Assembly: GCF_002288525.1 (NCBI RefSeq)
Contig: NZ_CP023069.1
Span: 124,001 to 188,000, forward strand
DNA: 64,000 nt
Reading direction: 5' to 3'
From: Sinorhizobium sojae CCBAU 05684
GTDB taxonomy: Bacteria > Pseudomonadota > Alphaproteobacteria > Rhizobiales > Rhizobiaceae
Part shown: positions 30,040 through 40,770 of the stretch, one piece after another
Layout of the letters: every line of letters begins with the position of its first letter
Position numbering within the stretch: the first letter of the stretch is position 1
The notes under the pieces: generated by a model
Told to the model about the DNA's origin: nothing
The model's database searches: none
The model's input: the letters and a program-made list of their open reading frames with translations, nothing else
Translations under genes and position numbers: made by a program

Positions 30040-31046
30040 CGCTGACCTCCACTCTTGCAAAAGTACTGCGAGGCGCACCTACCATGGTGACGATCGACTA
30101 TACCGGATTTCTCCGCAGCCGTCGGCGCTGAAGCTAGTGGTATCCGCCTAACATAAGAGTCCGTATGGGATTCCCTTTGGCGAGTGCGTATGCGAGTGTG
30201 GCGCATGCGCACAGGAATAGCCTTCACCGTTTCGCCGACCGATCGCCAACGCCTGAGAGCCCTCATCAGTGATCGCAATGCGCCGCAGAAGCACGTCTGG
30301 CGCGCCGAGATCATCCTGCTGAGTGCCGATGGCGTCGGCACCGTCGAGATCATGCGACAGACCGGCAAGTCGAAGACCTGCGTGTGGCGCTGGCAGGAGC
30401 GCTTCGCCACGGAAGGCTTCGAGGGTCTCTTGCGCGACAAGACGCGCCCCTCGCGCATTGCGCCGCTCGGGCCGGAGATCGGCGAGCAGGTGGTGGCGCT
30501 TTCGCTTGCCGACCCGCCGGGCGAGACGACGCACTGGACTGCCGACATGATGGCGGCCGAGGTGGGCGTCAGCGCCAGCGCGGTGCGCCGCATCTGGAAG
30601 GCGCACGGTCTCCAGCCCCACCGCTGGCGGGCCTTCAAGCTCTCCAACGACCCGCAGTTCGTCGCCAAGCTCAAAGACGTTGTCGGCCTCTACGTCGACC
30701 CGCCGGCCCATGCCATCGTGCTGTCGGTCGACGAGAAGAGCCAGATCCAGGCGCTCGACCGCACCCAGCCCGGCCTGCCCCTGAAGAAGGGCCGGCTCGG
30801 CACCATGACCCACGACTACAAGCGGCATGGCACGACCACGTTGTTTGCCGCCCTCAACGTGCTCGACGGCACCGTCATCGGCAGGAACATGCAGCGTCAC
30901 AGGCATCAGGAGTTCATCCGTTTTCTCAACGCCATCAACGCCCAAGTGCCGGCCGACAAGGCGATCCACGTCATCCTCGACAACTATGCCGCCCACAAGC
31001 ATCCCAAGGTGCGCGCCTGGCTCGACCGCCATCAGCGCTTTACCTT

Positions 31047-32543
31047 GGGGCTGTTGAAGAACCAATCGTCGGCGGAGCTATGCGGAAGCCACCGACAAGC
31101 CAATTCCAAAAACTTTCCTTTGCCTGAAGGGATGTCGGGCTGAACTGGTAGCTTCTTGGCTGTACACGAACAGCAAAATTGACAGAAAAGCACTCGCCAG
31201 TCGTTTCAAGTTGACTGCCGCAGCCGTCAGATAGGCTTGGATTTTCATATTTATGAGGCCGCGCCGGATCGCTCTCGATAGCCCGTGCCAAGTCTTCGCT
31301 TCGCCGTGATATCCCTCTGAGCGCCAGCGGTGACGCTGGTACAAAGCTCGGTCCTCGTCCGACCATCGTTCTCTTCGGCGACGAGCTCGCAGGAGTGCCG
31401 GATAGTCATCGCCGAGCACTACCGCCTTGTTCACACGGCCATTGGAAAGGCAAAGTCGCGCCAGATCGCAGTGCCGACAGTCGGCCGCGCGAGATGTAAA
31501 GAAGCGCCCATGTTTAACGGCACGGCCCGCCTTCAGCATCTTGCCACGCGGACATTTAAGGGTGTCGTGCTTGGCGTCATAACGAAAGCGGCGCATAGGC
31601 ACAGGGCTACGGATTGGCTCTGCCTTTGCCGGAATAACCGCTTCGATCGCGCGTTGCTCCATTCCTGCGAACACCTTAGCATACGCATAGCCGGCGTCGG
31701 CCGTTGCCGTTTTGATTATCGTGCCGGTCATCGCGGCGACCGCGTCGAGACGACTGAGTATGACTTGCCCCTCATTAATCTCGCCTGTGGTGACCTCCAC
31801 ATCTAAAATTACGCCGCAAGCATCATCCACCACGGCATGTTGCTTGTAGGCCGGCTCCAGTCTCCGATTACGCCCGTTGGTCGCCATGGACGCGTCAGGG
31901 TCGGTGACGCAGACTTTCTTGTATTTGCCTGTTTTGCGGCTTTTTCGTTCGCTCTCAGCGGCTTCGTTGGCGTCGGTGACCGCATCTATATGGCGGACCG
32001 CAAGACTTTCCCAACTGACGTCGGCCCGAATGAGTGAGGCGTCGACATGAACGACCTCACCCTTGGCGACTTTGGCCGCTACGCAGACCTTTACCGTCCG
32101 CTCAAAGATAGTTCGGAAACGTTCTGCACCCCAGCGCTGACGGATACGGGTCAACGACGAATGGTCCGGGAGAGCTTCGTGCAGACCGAAGCCGATAAAC
32201 CAGCGAATAGCGATGTTTACCTGAGCCTCGCGCATCAGCCGACGGTCATGGACAATTCCGAGAAGAAAGCCTGCAAGCATCAGCCGGACTGCTACTTCCG
32301 GGTCGATGCCGGGTCGGCCGAAGCCCGCCGCATAAAGCTCAGCCACCTCCTCGTGTAGCCAGGAGAGGTCGAGAACTCGATCGACCTTTACCAATACGTG
32401 ATCGTCAGGGACCAGATCCCGAAGCGAGCCGCACATGTACAGTTCAAGCTGATCGCGTTCCTTACGGCCGAGCATCGTGGAGGCTCCAGAGAATCAACGA
32501 CTGCTCAATTGAATCAGATACATAGCACTTCTTCAACAGCCCC
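31047..32543 (-). mobile_element. IS1182-family element, copy 2 (inverted)
   Basis: 1497 bp, same ends and length as copy 1 but in the opposite orientation, with the 5-bp duplication ACCTT (31042-31046 and 32544-32548) in the IS630-A transposase gene. Confidence 0.9.
31078..32475 (-). CDS. IS1182-family transposase (copy 2)
   Basis: 465 residues, identical in translation to the protein at 8861-10258, with the same [13 protein letters not shown] and [16 protein letters not shown] motifs. Intact. Confidence 0.9.
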   Translation of the reverse strand: MLGRKERDQLELYMCGSLRDLVPDDHVLVKVDRVLDLSWLHEEVAELYAAGFGRPGIDPEVAVRLMLAGFLLGIVHDRRLMREAQVNIAIRWFIGFGLHEALPDHSSLTRIRQRWGAERFRTIFERTVKVCVAAKVAKGEVVHVDASLIRADVSWESLAVRHIDAVTDANEAAESERKSRKTGKYKKVCVTDPDASMATNGRNRRLEPAYKQHAVVDDACGVILDVEVTTGEINEGQVILSRLDAVAAMTGTIIKTATADAGYAYAKVFAGMEQRAIEAVIPAKAEPIRSPVPMRRFRYDAKHDTLKCPRGKMLKAGRAVKHGRFFTSRAADCRHCDLARLCLSNGRVNKAVVLGDDYPALLRARRRRERWSDEDRALYQRHRWRSEGYHGEAKTWHGLSRAIRRGLINMKIQAYLTAAAVNLKRLASAFLSILLFVYSQEATSSARHPFRQRKVFGIGLSVASA

Positions 32544-33696
32544 ACCTTCCACTTCACGCCGACGTCCTGCTCGTGGCTCAACGCCGTCGAGGGCTTCTTC
32601 GCCAAACTGTCGAAGCGTCGCCTCAAGCGCGGCGTCTTTCATTCGGTCGTTGACCTCCAGGCCGCCATCAACCGCTTCCTTACAGAGCACAACCAACAAC
32701 CCAAGCCCTTCACCTGGACCGCCGATCCCGACAAAATCATCGCTGCCGTCAAACGGGGGCACCAAGTGTTAGATTCCATCCACTAGTAAGGGGTGGCTGA
32801 GGAACTTGCCGGCGTCAGATCCGGTGTCGTTGTATCTCCACATTCCGATCTGTCGGTCGATGTGCTGGTATTGCGGATTTCCCAACAGCATAACTCGTCG
32901 AGACGCATCGATCCTCGACTATCTGACGGCGCTAGTGAGGAGATAAGTTTGGTAGCAGCCCAAGCGCCGCAGGCGCTGCCCGTGAGCGACGTGCACTTCG
33001 GCGGTGGAACACCAACCATCATCAAGCCAGAAGATTTTCTGGCTCTGATGGATCTTCTGCGTCGCAGTTTCGCCTTCAGGAAAACCATCGCTGTCGAGAT
33101 CGAGCCGCGCACCTTCACGGCCGAGATGGCCGAAGCCTTAGGAGCGGCCGAGGTAAGCCACGTGAGTCTCGGCGTGCAAAGCTTTGATCCCATTGTTCAA
33201 AAAGCAACCAACCGGGTCCAGAGAAAGGCGCAGACGACCGCGGCTATTGAAAACCTGCGCCGGATTGGGATAAGTCGCATCAACTTCGACCTCATGTACG
33301 GCCTCCCGCACCAGACCGTGCAGTCCTGCGTTCAGAGCGCGACGGCAGCGGTCGCAATGCGCCGCGACCGGCTTGCCGTATTTGGCTACGCCCACGTTCC
33401 ATCCTACAGGAAAAATCAGCGCATCATGATCGACGAGACGGCACTGCCTGATATAGCTGCCCGAGCCGAACAAGCCGTGGCTGTGGCCGAAACGTATCTG
33501 CCGAACGGCGCGGGAGCAGTAGCGGTATTAGCTTCTTTGCCGTTGGCGGCCAAGTCTCAGCCTGTTCTTTGATCCAACTTCCTTGTTTTCGAGAGCGTGG
33601 CCGCACGCCCGTGATTGGCTGGCCGAAGCTGATGCTCCCGCCGCGGTGTCGGGTTCGTTCATCAACCGTTGCTAGCAGGGAGACTTGGGCCGGGTG

Positions 33697-33744
33697 TATC
33701 CACAGTATGAATGGATATAATCCAAACAATCAATTTTACGGATC
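33697..33744 (+). promoter_or_regulatory. nod box upstream of nodA
   Basis: 48 bases beginning TATCCACAGTATGAATGGAT and containing ATCCAAACAATCAATTTTAC, an almost complete match to the NodD-binding nod box, including the conserved AAACAATCAATTTTAC core. NodD with a plant flavonoid would activate transcription from about 25-30 bases downstream. The box lies 236 bases before the nodA start, a normal distance. It is the only nod box I found in the window. Confidence 0.9.
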
Positions 33745-33979
33745 CGTCCAATCACTATTAGAAGATGCTCACGTTTGAAGAAATCAAGTGTGTCGCTGGT
33801 AGAGATTTGCGAGTGATACGGGAAGGTCGGGAAATGTCCCCCACTCACTGTGCAGGTTATAACAACCAACTTGGTCCGCAATGCGGGTTCGACGACAGTG
33901 TCGGGCGTCCATCGACCCCGGCCACTTCGGACGTTTGATGTACGTTTCAAGAAGCAGCAAGATGTGGAGTTCTTTGGAT

Positions 33980-34570
33980 ATGCGTCCTCAGATGCGGTGG
34001 AAACTGTGCTGGGAAAATGAGCTGGAGCTCTCCGACCACACTGAACTCGCTGAGTTCTTCCGGAAGACCTATGGACCGACCGGGACGTTCAACGCAAGAC
34101 CATTTGAAGGTGGGCACAGTTGGGCCGGAGCAAGGCCGGAGTTCCGTGTAATCGGCTACGACGCTCACGGAGTGGCTGCTCACATGGGGCTGTTGCGCCG
34201 CTTTATCAGGGTGGGCGATGCCGATCTGTTGGTGGCGGAACTGGGTTTGTGGGGGGTTCGCCCGGACCTCGAAGGACTCGGGCTCAACCACTCCATCCGC
34301 GTCATGTATCCGGTGCTGCAGCAGCTTGGCGTTCCGTTCGCATTTGGCGCCGTTCGACACGCGCTGTACAAGCTTGTGGGCAGACTCTGCCGAAACGGTC
34401 TCGGTACAATTGTGGCTGGCGTTCGCGTGCGGTCCACCCTTTCAGATGTCTATCTCAACCTGCCGCCAACGCGCACTGAAGACGTACTCGTTGTGGTCTT
34501 TCCGATTGGACGTCCAATGAGCGAATGGCCATCCGGCACACTGATCGAACGAAACGGTCCGGAACTATGA
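33980..34570 (+). CDS. nodA: NodA N-acyltransferase
   Basis: 196 residues, the usual NodA length, starting [20 protein letters not shown]. NodA transfers a fatty acyl chain from acyl carrier protein to the free amino group that NodB creates on the chitin oligomer, in the cytoplasm. Family stretches [40 protein letters not shown] and [17 protein letters not shown] are all present. Upstream ATGs in the same frame (33881, 33938) exist, but the start at 33980 matches known NodA ends and has a GTGGAG site before it. The stop overlaps the nodB start (ATGA). Confidence 0.95.
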   Translation: MRPQMRWKLCWENELELSDHTELAEFFRKTYGPTGTFNARPFEGGHSWAGARPEFRVIGYDAHGVAAHMGLLRRFIRVGDADLLVAELGLWGVRPDLEGLGLNHSIRVMYPVLQQLGVPFAFGAVRHALYKLVGRLCRNGLGTIVAGVRVRSTLSDVYLNLPPTRTEDVLVVVFPIGRPMSEWPSGTLIERNGPEL

Positions 34571-35214
34571 AACAGCTTGACTATCTCCGGACAGTGCCCA
34601 GAAGCGGCACTGGGGCCCCGAGCGTCTACCTGACCTTCGACGACGGTCCTAACCCGGTTTTTACCCCTGAGGTCCTCGATGTGCTGGCCGAACACCGTGT
34701 CCCGGCGACTTTCTTCGTCATCGGGGCTTATGCTAAGGACCGGCCGCAACTCATCCGACGCATGGTTGCGCAAGGGCACGAGGTCGCCAACCATACAATG
34801 ACCCATCCGGACCTGTCTGCCTGCGGACGTCGGGACGTGGAACGCCAAGTACTCGAGGCGAACAGGGCCATCAGGATGGCCTGCCCCGAGGCTTCGGTGC
34901 GGCACATACGTGCGCCTTACGGAATTTGGAGCGATGACGTGCTGACAACATCGGCAAACGCTGGACTGGCGGCTGTGCACTGGTCTGTGGACCCGCGGGA
35001 CTGGTCCCGCCCCGGTATCGACGCAATCGTCGATGCGGTACTCGCCTCGGTCCGGCCCGGTTCAATCATTCTCCTGCACGATGGGTGCCCTCCCGACGAG
35101 TTGGCGAACACTGACGCCAGTTTTCGCGACCAGACGGTGGCGGCGTTGTCTCGTCTCATCCCTGCCTTGCACGACCGCGGATTTATAATCCGCTCGCTTC
35201 CTCAGAATCATTAA
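34567..35214 (+). CDS. nodB: NodB chitooligosaccharide deacetylase
   Basis: 215 residues of the polysaccharide deacetylase (CE4) family. [10 protein letters not shown] (about residues 21-30) gives the catalytic and metal-binding aspartates, and [10 protein letters not shown] (about 75-84) the two metal-binding histidines. [17 protein letters not shown] and ILLHDG are motifs 3-5. It removes the acetyl group from the non-reducing end of the chitin oligomer so that NodA can acylate it. The start overlaps the nodA stop by four bases. Length is normal and all key residues are present. Confidence 0.95.
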   Translation: MKQLDYLRTVPRSGTGAPSVYLTFDDGPNPVFTPEVLDVLAEHRVPATFFVIGAYAKDRPQLIRRMVAQGHEVANHTMTHPDLSACGRRDVERQVLEANRAIRMACPEASVRHIRAPYGIWSDDVLTTSANAGLAAVHWSVDPRDWSRPGIDAIVDAVLASVRPGSIILLHDGCPPDELANTDASFRDQTVAALSRLIPALHDRGFIIRSLPQNH

Positions 35215-35228
35215 ACGGACGGTTTTTC

Positions 35229-36470
35229 ATGGATCTGCTTGGCACGACCGGCGCCGTAGCCATCTCCTTGTATGCAGCACTCTCGACGGCTTACAAAGGC
35301 ATGCAAGCTATATACGCTTTGCCAACAAACACCACAGCTGCGTCAACGCCCGTGACCGGCTCCGGTGCACCGCCGAGCGTGGATGTTATCGTCCCCTGCT
35401 ACAATGAGGATCCGCGCGCGCTCTCGGCGTGCCTAGCTTCCATTGCAAAGCAAGACTACGCTGGAGAGTTGCGGGTCTACGTGGTTGACGACGGTTCTGG
35501 CAATCGCAACGCCATCATACCTGTACACGATCATTATGCGTGCGACCCGAGGTTCCGCTTTATCCTGATGCCAAAGAACGTCGGAAAGCGCAAGGCGCAG
35601 ATTGTCGCAATACGGGAATCATCGGGAGATTTGGTGCTCAACGTTGACTCGGACACGACCATTGCGCCGGACGTAGTCACGAAACTTGCCCTGAAGATGT
35701 ACAGTCCCGCGGTCGGCGCGGCGATGGGTCAGTTGACGGCCAGCAACCGCAGCGACACATGGCTGACGCGGTTGATCGACATGGAGTACTGGCTCGCCTG
35801 CAACGAGGAACGAGCAGCACAGGCTCGCTTTGGAGCCGTTATGTGTTGCTGCGGCCCGTGTGCCATGTACCGGCGGTCCGCACTCCTATTGCTGCTCGAT
35901 AAATACGAGACGCAACTGTTTCGAGGCAGGCCAAGCGACTTCGGGGAAGACCGCCACCTCACAATCCTCATGCTGAATGCAGGCTTTCGAACCGAGTACG
36001 TTCCGGACGCCATCGCGGCGACGGTCGTTCCAAACTCGATGGGGGCCTATCTGCGCCAACAACTGCGCTGGGCACGCAGCACGTTTCGCGACACATTGCT
36101 CGCGCTCCGCCTACTGCCGGGCCTTGATCGCTATCTTACGCTGGACGTGATCGGACAGAATCTTGGTCCGCTGCTCCTAGCCCTCTCGGTCCTGACGGGG
36201 CTAGCACAGCTCGCTCTGACGGCCACAGTGCCTTGGTCGACGATCCTGATGATTGCATCTATGACAATGGTCCGCTGCGGCGTGGCGGCGTTTCGAGCGC
36301 GAGAGCTGCGATTCCTTGGGTTTTCGCTGCACACCCTCCTCAACGTCGCTCTCCTGCTCCCCCTCAAAGCATATGCGTTGTGCACGTTGAGCAACAGCGA
36401 CTGGCTGTCGCGTGGTTCCCCGGCTGCCGCACCCAACGGCGTAAAGGATTCTCCTGAACCCCATTGCTAA
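35229..36470 (+). CDS. nodC: NodC N-acetylglucosaminyltransferase (chitin synthase)
   Basis: 413 residues of glycosyltransferase family 2. It has VDVIVPCYNEDP (about 50-61), VVDDGS (about 92), NVDSDT (about 138), the catalytic GED (about 238-240) and QQLRW (about 276). One N-terminal and two to three C-terminal hydrophobic segments place it in the inner membrane. It builds the Nod-factor backbone from UDP-GlcNAc. The start is 14 bases after nodB. At 413 residues it is at the short end of the family; some NodC proteins extend further at the C-terminus. Confidence 0.95.
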   Translation: MDLLGTTGAVAISLYAALSTAYKGMQAIYALPTNTTAASTPVTGSGAPPSVDVIVPCYNEDPRALSACLASIAKQDYAGELRVYVVDDGSGNRNAIIPVHDHYACDPRFRFILMPKNVGKRKAQIVAIRESSGDLVLNVDSDTTIAPDVVTKLALKMYSPAVGAAMGQLTASNRSDTWLTRLIDMEYWLACNEERAAQARFGAVMCCCGPCAMYRRSALLLLLDKYETQLFRGRPSDFGEDRHLTILMLNAGFRTEYVPDAIAATVVPNSMGAYLRQQLRWARSTFRDTLLALRLLPGLDRYLTLDVIGQNLGPLLLALSVLTGLAQLALTATVPWSTILMIASMTMVRCGVAAFRARELRFLGFSLHTLLNVALLLPLKAYALCTLSNSDWLSRGSPAAAPNGVKDSPEPHC

Positions 36471-36621
36471 AACAAGCGCTGCGGAGCCGTCTGAAACTGC
36501 GGCACCCGCGTCGCTGGCTCAGCCTTGCGCAGCTTGCGAGGCTGCTGACATCAGTCAGTCACTGCGGTGGCGGTAGCCGGCTTTGCCAAACAGGCAAGCG
36601 AATTTAAGATAGGACGAGAAA

Positions 36622-37653
36622 TTGCAGCTATTGACTCGAGCAAATGTCTCAAGCTCACCGTCGCGGCGGCCTGAGAGCAATGCACGCAAGCAGAAGTGCC
36701 ACGGGCATAGCAATGCGGATAATTCGCTATCTTGCTCCAAATCAGATGTGGCAATCGAGCTTACCAACGTCAGTAAGTCTTATGGCGACAAAGTCGTTGT
36801 CGACCAACTGTCATTCACCATCACCTCAGGAGAATGTTTCGGCTTGCTGGGACCGAACGGTGCGGGCAAAAGCACGGTATCGCGTCTGGTTCTCGGCCTG
36901 GCACCGCCTGATGAAGGCACGATCACAGTGCTCGGAGAGCCGGTGCCAGCCCGCGCGCGTTTGGCGCGCAGCCGCATAGGGGTGGTTCCGCAATTCGACA
37001 CACTTGATCGCGAGTTCACGGCGCGCGAGAACCTACTGGTGTTCGGACGTTACTTCGGCCTGCGTACTCGCGAGCTCGAGGAAGCCATTCCACCACTGCT
37101 CGATTTCGCTCGGCTCGAGAGCAAGGCGGATGTACCCGTGGCGCAATTATCCGGCGGTATGCAGAGACGGCTGACGCTGGCTTGTGCGCTGATCAACGAC
37201 CCACAGCTCCTGATACTGGATGAGCCGACTACCGGCCTCGATCCGCATGCTCGCCACCTAATATGGGAACGGCTGCGGTCCTTGTTGGCGCTTGGCAAGA
37301 CGATTCTACTGACTACCCACTTCATGGAAGAGGCGGACCGATTATGTGACCGCTTGTGTGTTATAGAGCACGGACGGAAGATCGTGGAAGGCCGCCCTCA
37401 CGCGCTGATCGACGAGCAGATCGGGTGCGACGTGATTGAGATCTACGGCGGCAATCCGCGGGAGCTGACTTCAGTTGTCGGACCATATGCTCAGCGTGTC
37501 GAAGTGAGCGGTGAGACGCTGTTTTGCTATTCGTCCGATCCAGAACAGGTGCGCTTGCAATTGCGCGGGCGAACCGGTCTACGCCTATTGCAGCGTCCAC
37601 CGAATCTTGAAGATGTGTTCTTGCGGTTGACCGGGCGCGAAATGAAGGACTGA
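36622..37653 (+). CDS. nodI: NodI, ATPase of the Nod-factor exporter
   Basis: 343 residues. An ABC ATPase domain begins near residue 50 ([20 protein letters not shown]) with Walker A GPNGAGKS (about 77-84), signature LSGGMQRR (about 176), Walker B LLILDEPT (about 196-203) and the H-loop [11 protein letters not shown]. Together with NodJ it forms an ABC-2 type transporter that exports lipo-chitooligosaccharides. The first about 45 residues are polar and lie outside the domain; a later start is possible, but 343 residues equals the length of annotated NodI proteins of S. fredii-type strains. A 151-base gap follows nodC. Confidence 0.92.
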   Translation: MQLLTRANVSSSPSRRPESNARKQKCHGHSNADNSLSCSKSDVAIELTNVSKSYGDKVVVDQLSFTITSGECFGLLGPNGAGKSTVSRLVLGLAPPDEGTITVLGEPVPARARLARSRIGVVPQFDTLDREFTARENLLVFGRYFGLRTRELEEAIPPLLDFARLESKADVPVAQLSGGMQRRLTLACALINDPQLLILDEPTTGLDPHARHLIWERLRSLLALGKTILLTTHFMEEADRLCDRLCVIEHGRKIVEGRPHALIDEQIGCDVIEIYGGNPRELTSVVGPYAQRVEVSGETLFCYSSDPEQVRLQLRGRTGLRLLQRPPNLEDVFLRLTGREMKD

Positions 37654-37656
37654 GCG

Positions 37657-38445
37657 ATGTGGAAACGTTACGCGGCGGTCCTACCCGCCAATCCTTGGAA
37701 TTGGATTGCAGTGTGGCGCCGTAATTATATGGCATGGAAGAAAGCCGCGATCGCTTCAATTCTCGGTAACCTCGCCGAGCCCGTGACTTCGCTGTTTGGT
37801 CTCGGCTTCGGCCTGGGTGCGATGGTGGGTCGCGTCGACGGCATTCCATATGTCGCGTTCTTGGCGGCTGGCATGGTTGCAACAAGCGCAATGATCTCCG
37901 CGACGTTCGAGACTATTCACGCGACCTTCGCTCGCATGCACGCAAAACGAACTTGGGAATCAGCCCTGTGCACCCAACTCACGCTCGGGGACATCGTCCT
38001 CGGTGAACTGGCGTGGGCAGCCAGCAAGGCGTTATTGGCCGGGACAGCAATGATGCTCGTTGCAGCCACAATGGGCTTTGCATCGTGGCCGTCCGTTCTC
38101 TTTGCCTTGCCAGTGATCGCACTCACGGGGTTCGCCTTTGCAAGCCTGGCGATGATCGTCACAGCACTTGCGCCCAGTTACGACTATTTCATATTTTACC
38201 AGACGCTCTTCCTTACACCCATGCTGTTTTTGTCAGGAGCGGTCTTCCCAGTCAGCCAACTGCCCGACATTTTTCAGAAGCTATCGCATCTGCTGCCGCT
38301 GTCACATTCAATCGAGCTCATTCGTCCAGCGATGCTAGATCGCCCAGGCGGAGGCGTCGCTCTGCACATCAGCGCGCTTTGTATATTTGCAGTGATGCCA
38401 TTCTTCTTATCTGTGGGACTTCTTCGGCGGCGTTTAATGTCCTGA
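37657..38445 (+). CDS. nodJ: NodJ, permease of the Nod-factor exporter
   Basis: 262 residues with six predicted membrane segments and the ABC-2 membrane family pattern ([50 protein letters not shown]). It starts three bases after the nodI stop, so the pair is co-translated. It partners NodI in the inner membrane to export Nod factors. Length and motif content are normal. Confidence 0.95.
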   Translation: MWKRYAAVLPANPWNWIAVWRRNYMAWKKAAIASILGNLAEPVTSLFGLGFGLGAMVGRVDGIPYVAFLAAGMVATSAMISATFETIHATFARMHAKRTWESALCTQLTLGDIVLGELAWAASKALLAGTAMMLVAATMGFASWPSVLFALPVIALTGFAFASLAMIVTALAPSYDYFIFYQTLFLTPMLFLSGAVFPVSQLPDIFQKLSHLLPLSHSIELIRPAMLDRPGGGVALHISALCIFAVMPFFLSVGLLRRRLMS

Positions 38446-38544
38446 CCTACGGCAGAAAGAGCACTGCTTGAGCTTAGCAAACGACTAAATTCAGTCGGAG
38501 CACAGGGCCTACCTGTTACAAGTGACGAGAGATTGGAGAGCAAC

Positions 38545-40604
38545 ATGCTGTGTCTAGGACTGAGTGGCGGTCTAAGCAAGATTTACGAAAACACGCTCGA
38601 TCTGCCGAATACATTTATGCACGACGGTGCAGCGGTTCTCGTCCGAGACGGCCGAGTGATAGCTGCTGTCGAAGAGGAGCGGCTTAATAGAATCAAACAT
38701 TCCAACAAGCTGCCGCGCCGTTCGATTCAATACTGCCTTGAATACGCCGGGGTTCAGCTCAGCGACATCGACTGCTCGCGTATTATGCAACCGAGGCATT
38801 TTGCAATGCTATGCTCGAGCGCTTGCTCGTTTCTCAGCCGCACATGTCAATACCGTTGTATGCCAAGCTGTTGTTGTGTGGGTTGCTCGCGCAGGAATTT
38901 GGTACTGAGGTCGATCCGTCGCGAATCTCATTCGTAAGCCATCACCTGTCGCACGCCTGGAGCGCGTTTTCTATGTCGGGTTTCGAACAAAGTCTCATCT
39001 TGACAATTGATGGCGGTGGAGACTTCGCCTCGGGTCTTTTGGCGATAGGATCTGGCACGGAAGTCACACCGCTTGCGACATTTCCGGAGAGCGATTCTTT
39101 AGGGCTTTTGTACCTTGAGACCATAAAATATCTCGGTTACGGCATGTTTGATGAATACAAGGTCATGGGGCTTGCACCGTACGGCGACCCCGCTCCCCAT
39201 CGCGACCTCTTCGAACAGTTCTACGAGCTATTAGACAACGGTGGCTACCGGATCTATCTGGACCGGATTGGTCCCACGCTGCTTCGCAGCATTGAGGTAC
39301 GCCGAAAAGGGATGCCGTTCACTCAGCAGCATAAAGATTTGAGTGCTTCGTTGCAAGAAGCACTCGAACGGATTGTGTTTCACGTTCTACGGCATCACAG
39401 CGAGATCACCGGCATAAAGCGCTTAAGCTTGGCCGGAGGAGTAGCTCACAACTGCACTTTGAGCGGTAAGCTGTTGCGCTCGGGAATCTTCCAAGACATC
39501 TTCGTGCAACCCGCGGCACACGACGCTGGCTGCGCATTAGGCGCTGCATTGATGATGTCTAATGAACTAGGGCAGTCCGCACCTCGAGAGCGTTTGCAGG
39601 AGGTCTATTGGGGTCCTGATCTCGGGAGCGACCGCGCCGTGGAGCAGGAATTAATTGCATGGGGCGGCCACATTGAAATCGAACGCTGCGATGATGTGGC
39701 CAGCAGAGCAGCCGAGTGGATCGCCGATGGCGCCGTTATCGGCTGGATGCAGGGACGATCGGAATTCGGACCGCGTGCGCTTGGCAACCGTAGCATTCTT
39801 GCCGACCCTAGGCCGGCCACAAACAAGGATCGGATCAACGCGATTGTCAAGAAGCGCGAAGGCTATCGCCCCTTTGCGCCATCCGTGTTGGAGGAGGACG
39901 CCAACGAGTTCTTTGAATTGCCAGATAGCAGGCAGGAATTTCCCTTTATGAATTTCGTAGTGCCTGTGCGCGAATCCAAGCGCAATCTGCTCGGTGCCGT
40001 CACGCACGTCGATGGTACGGCGCGCTTGCAAACAGTATCGCGCAACATCAATCAAGCGTATTGGGAGGTCATCACCGCCTTTAGGAAACGAACAGGTGTC
40101 CCGATTCTGCTCAACACGTCCTTCAACAATAATGTTGAGCCGATAGTGGATTCGGTTGCGGATGCGGTGACCACATTTTTGACCACCGACTTGGATGGAC
40201 TCGTGGTTGGGTCGTATCTCATCAAGAAGCGGACTGCGTCACCGGAGGACTGGAGTAGACTTGCGCTTTCGTTGCCGCCTTATTCAAGCCTCCATCAAGT
40301 GCGTGCATTTACGGCGTTAGACCGCCAAGAGACGGTATGCGAGATCCGCACGGGTCCCTCCAGCCGAGAAGCCGTGCGGATTTCATCCGAGTTGTTCGAA
40401 CTGCTAATGCGGATTGATGGAGAAGCTCCGCTCGGCGATATCTTGGACCTCATCGCGCCCAATCAGAACCAGCGTGAAGCGCTCCTAAATGAACTGCGTG
40501 GGCTTTGGGAGCAGCGTAGCGTGCGACTGCATCCAATGCGCGCCGGCTCTGCAGCGGAACCACTATCAAGTTCAATCAATCTGTCAAGCGGTGCCCGCCT
40601 ATGA
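38545..40604 (+). pseudogene. nolO: NolO carbamoyltransferase, one frameshift
   Basis: The first frame (MLCLGLSGGLSKIYENTLDL...) runs from 38545 and stops matching at about 38787 (DCSRI). The second frame continues YATEAFCNAMLERLLVSQPH to 40604. A single lost base near 38787 explains it; joined, the protein would be about 685 residues. Visible motifs are the N-terminal MHDGAAVLVRDGRVIAAVEE, VSHHLSHAWSA, TIDGGGD and, in the C-terminal domain, GRSEFGPRALGNRSILADPR. NolO adds a carbamoyl group to the non-reducing end of the Nod factor. Only the first 81 residues are out of frame, and an internal ATG at 38811 could give a shortened protein without the N-terminal metal/ATP site. A sequencing error is possible. 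Confidence 0.85.
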
Positions 40605-40770
40605 CAATCGCGGTAGTTCCGTCCCTCTCCTTCACCCATGCTGGTGGGGCCGAGACGCTCATGAGTGATGGGCGGCATTCGTTGAGGCTCCAGCGAAGCG
40701 CGGCACGAGCACTCAATGTCTCACCAGCGGTCAGCACCCGCATCTGCAATCAATATTGAGGTGTAATTTC

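Larger units (their letters stand above)
30137..32783 (+). mobile_element. IS630-A copy 3, interrupted by IS1182 copy 2
   Basis: Flanked by TA at 30135-30136 and 32784-32785. Without IS1182 and its duplication it is 1145 bp, like copies 1 and 4. It sits in the hemN remnant. Confidence 0.9.
30184..32786 (+). pseudogene. IS630-A transposase copy 3, split by IS1182
   Basis: The first part (30184-31046) matches copy 1 up to RHQRFT, and the second part (32549-32786) resumes FHFTPTSCSWLNAVEGFF to the stop. The IS1182 insertion separates the third catalytic acid from the first two. Otherwise the coding sequence is identical to copy 1, so the interruption is recent. Confidence 0.85.
30040..33572 (+). 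pseudogene. hemN: hemN-like oxygen-independent coproporphyrinogen oxidase, decayed and split by IS630-A copy 3
   Basis: Before the element one frame reads LQKYCEAHLPW and, after a stop, IPDFSAAVGAEASK. Directly across the IS (32784 on) it continues GWLRNLPASDPVSLYLHIPI then CRSMCWYCGF, the radical-SAM CxxxCxxC motif that binds the 4Fe-4S cluster. A frameshift near 32942 leads to VHFGGGTPTI, SLGVQSFDP and INFDLMYGLPHQTVQS, and the C-terminal third is missing. HemN makes protoporphyrinogen precursors for haem without oxygen, a common micro-aerobic gene on symbiotic replicons. The gene is dead from several lesions. Confidence 0.75.

Noticed and set aside
29985..30131. A 48-codon gene with a good AGGAGA site
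   Set aside because: It overlaps the start of the hemN remnant, has no homologue I recognise, and ends by chance just before the IS630-A insertion.
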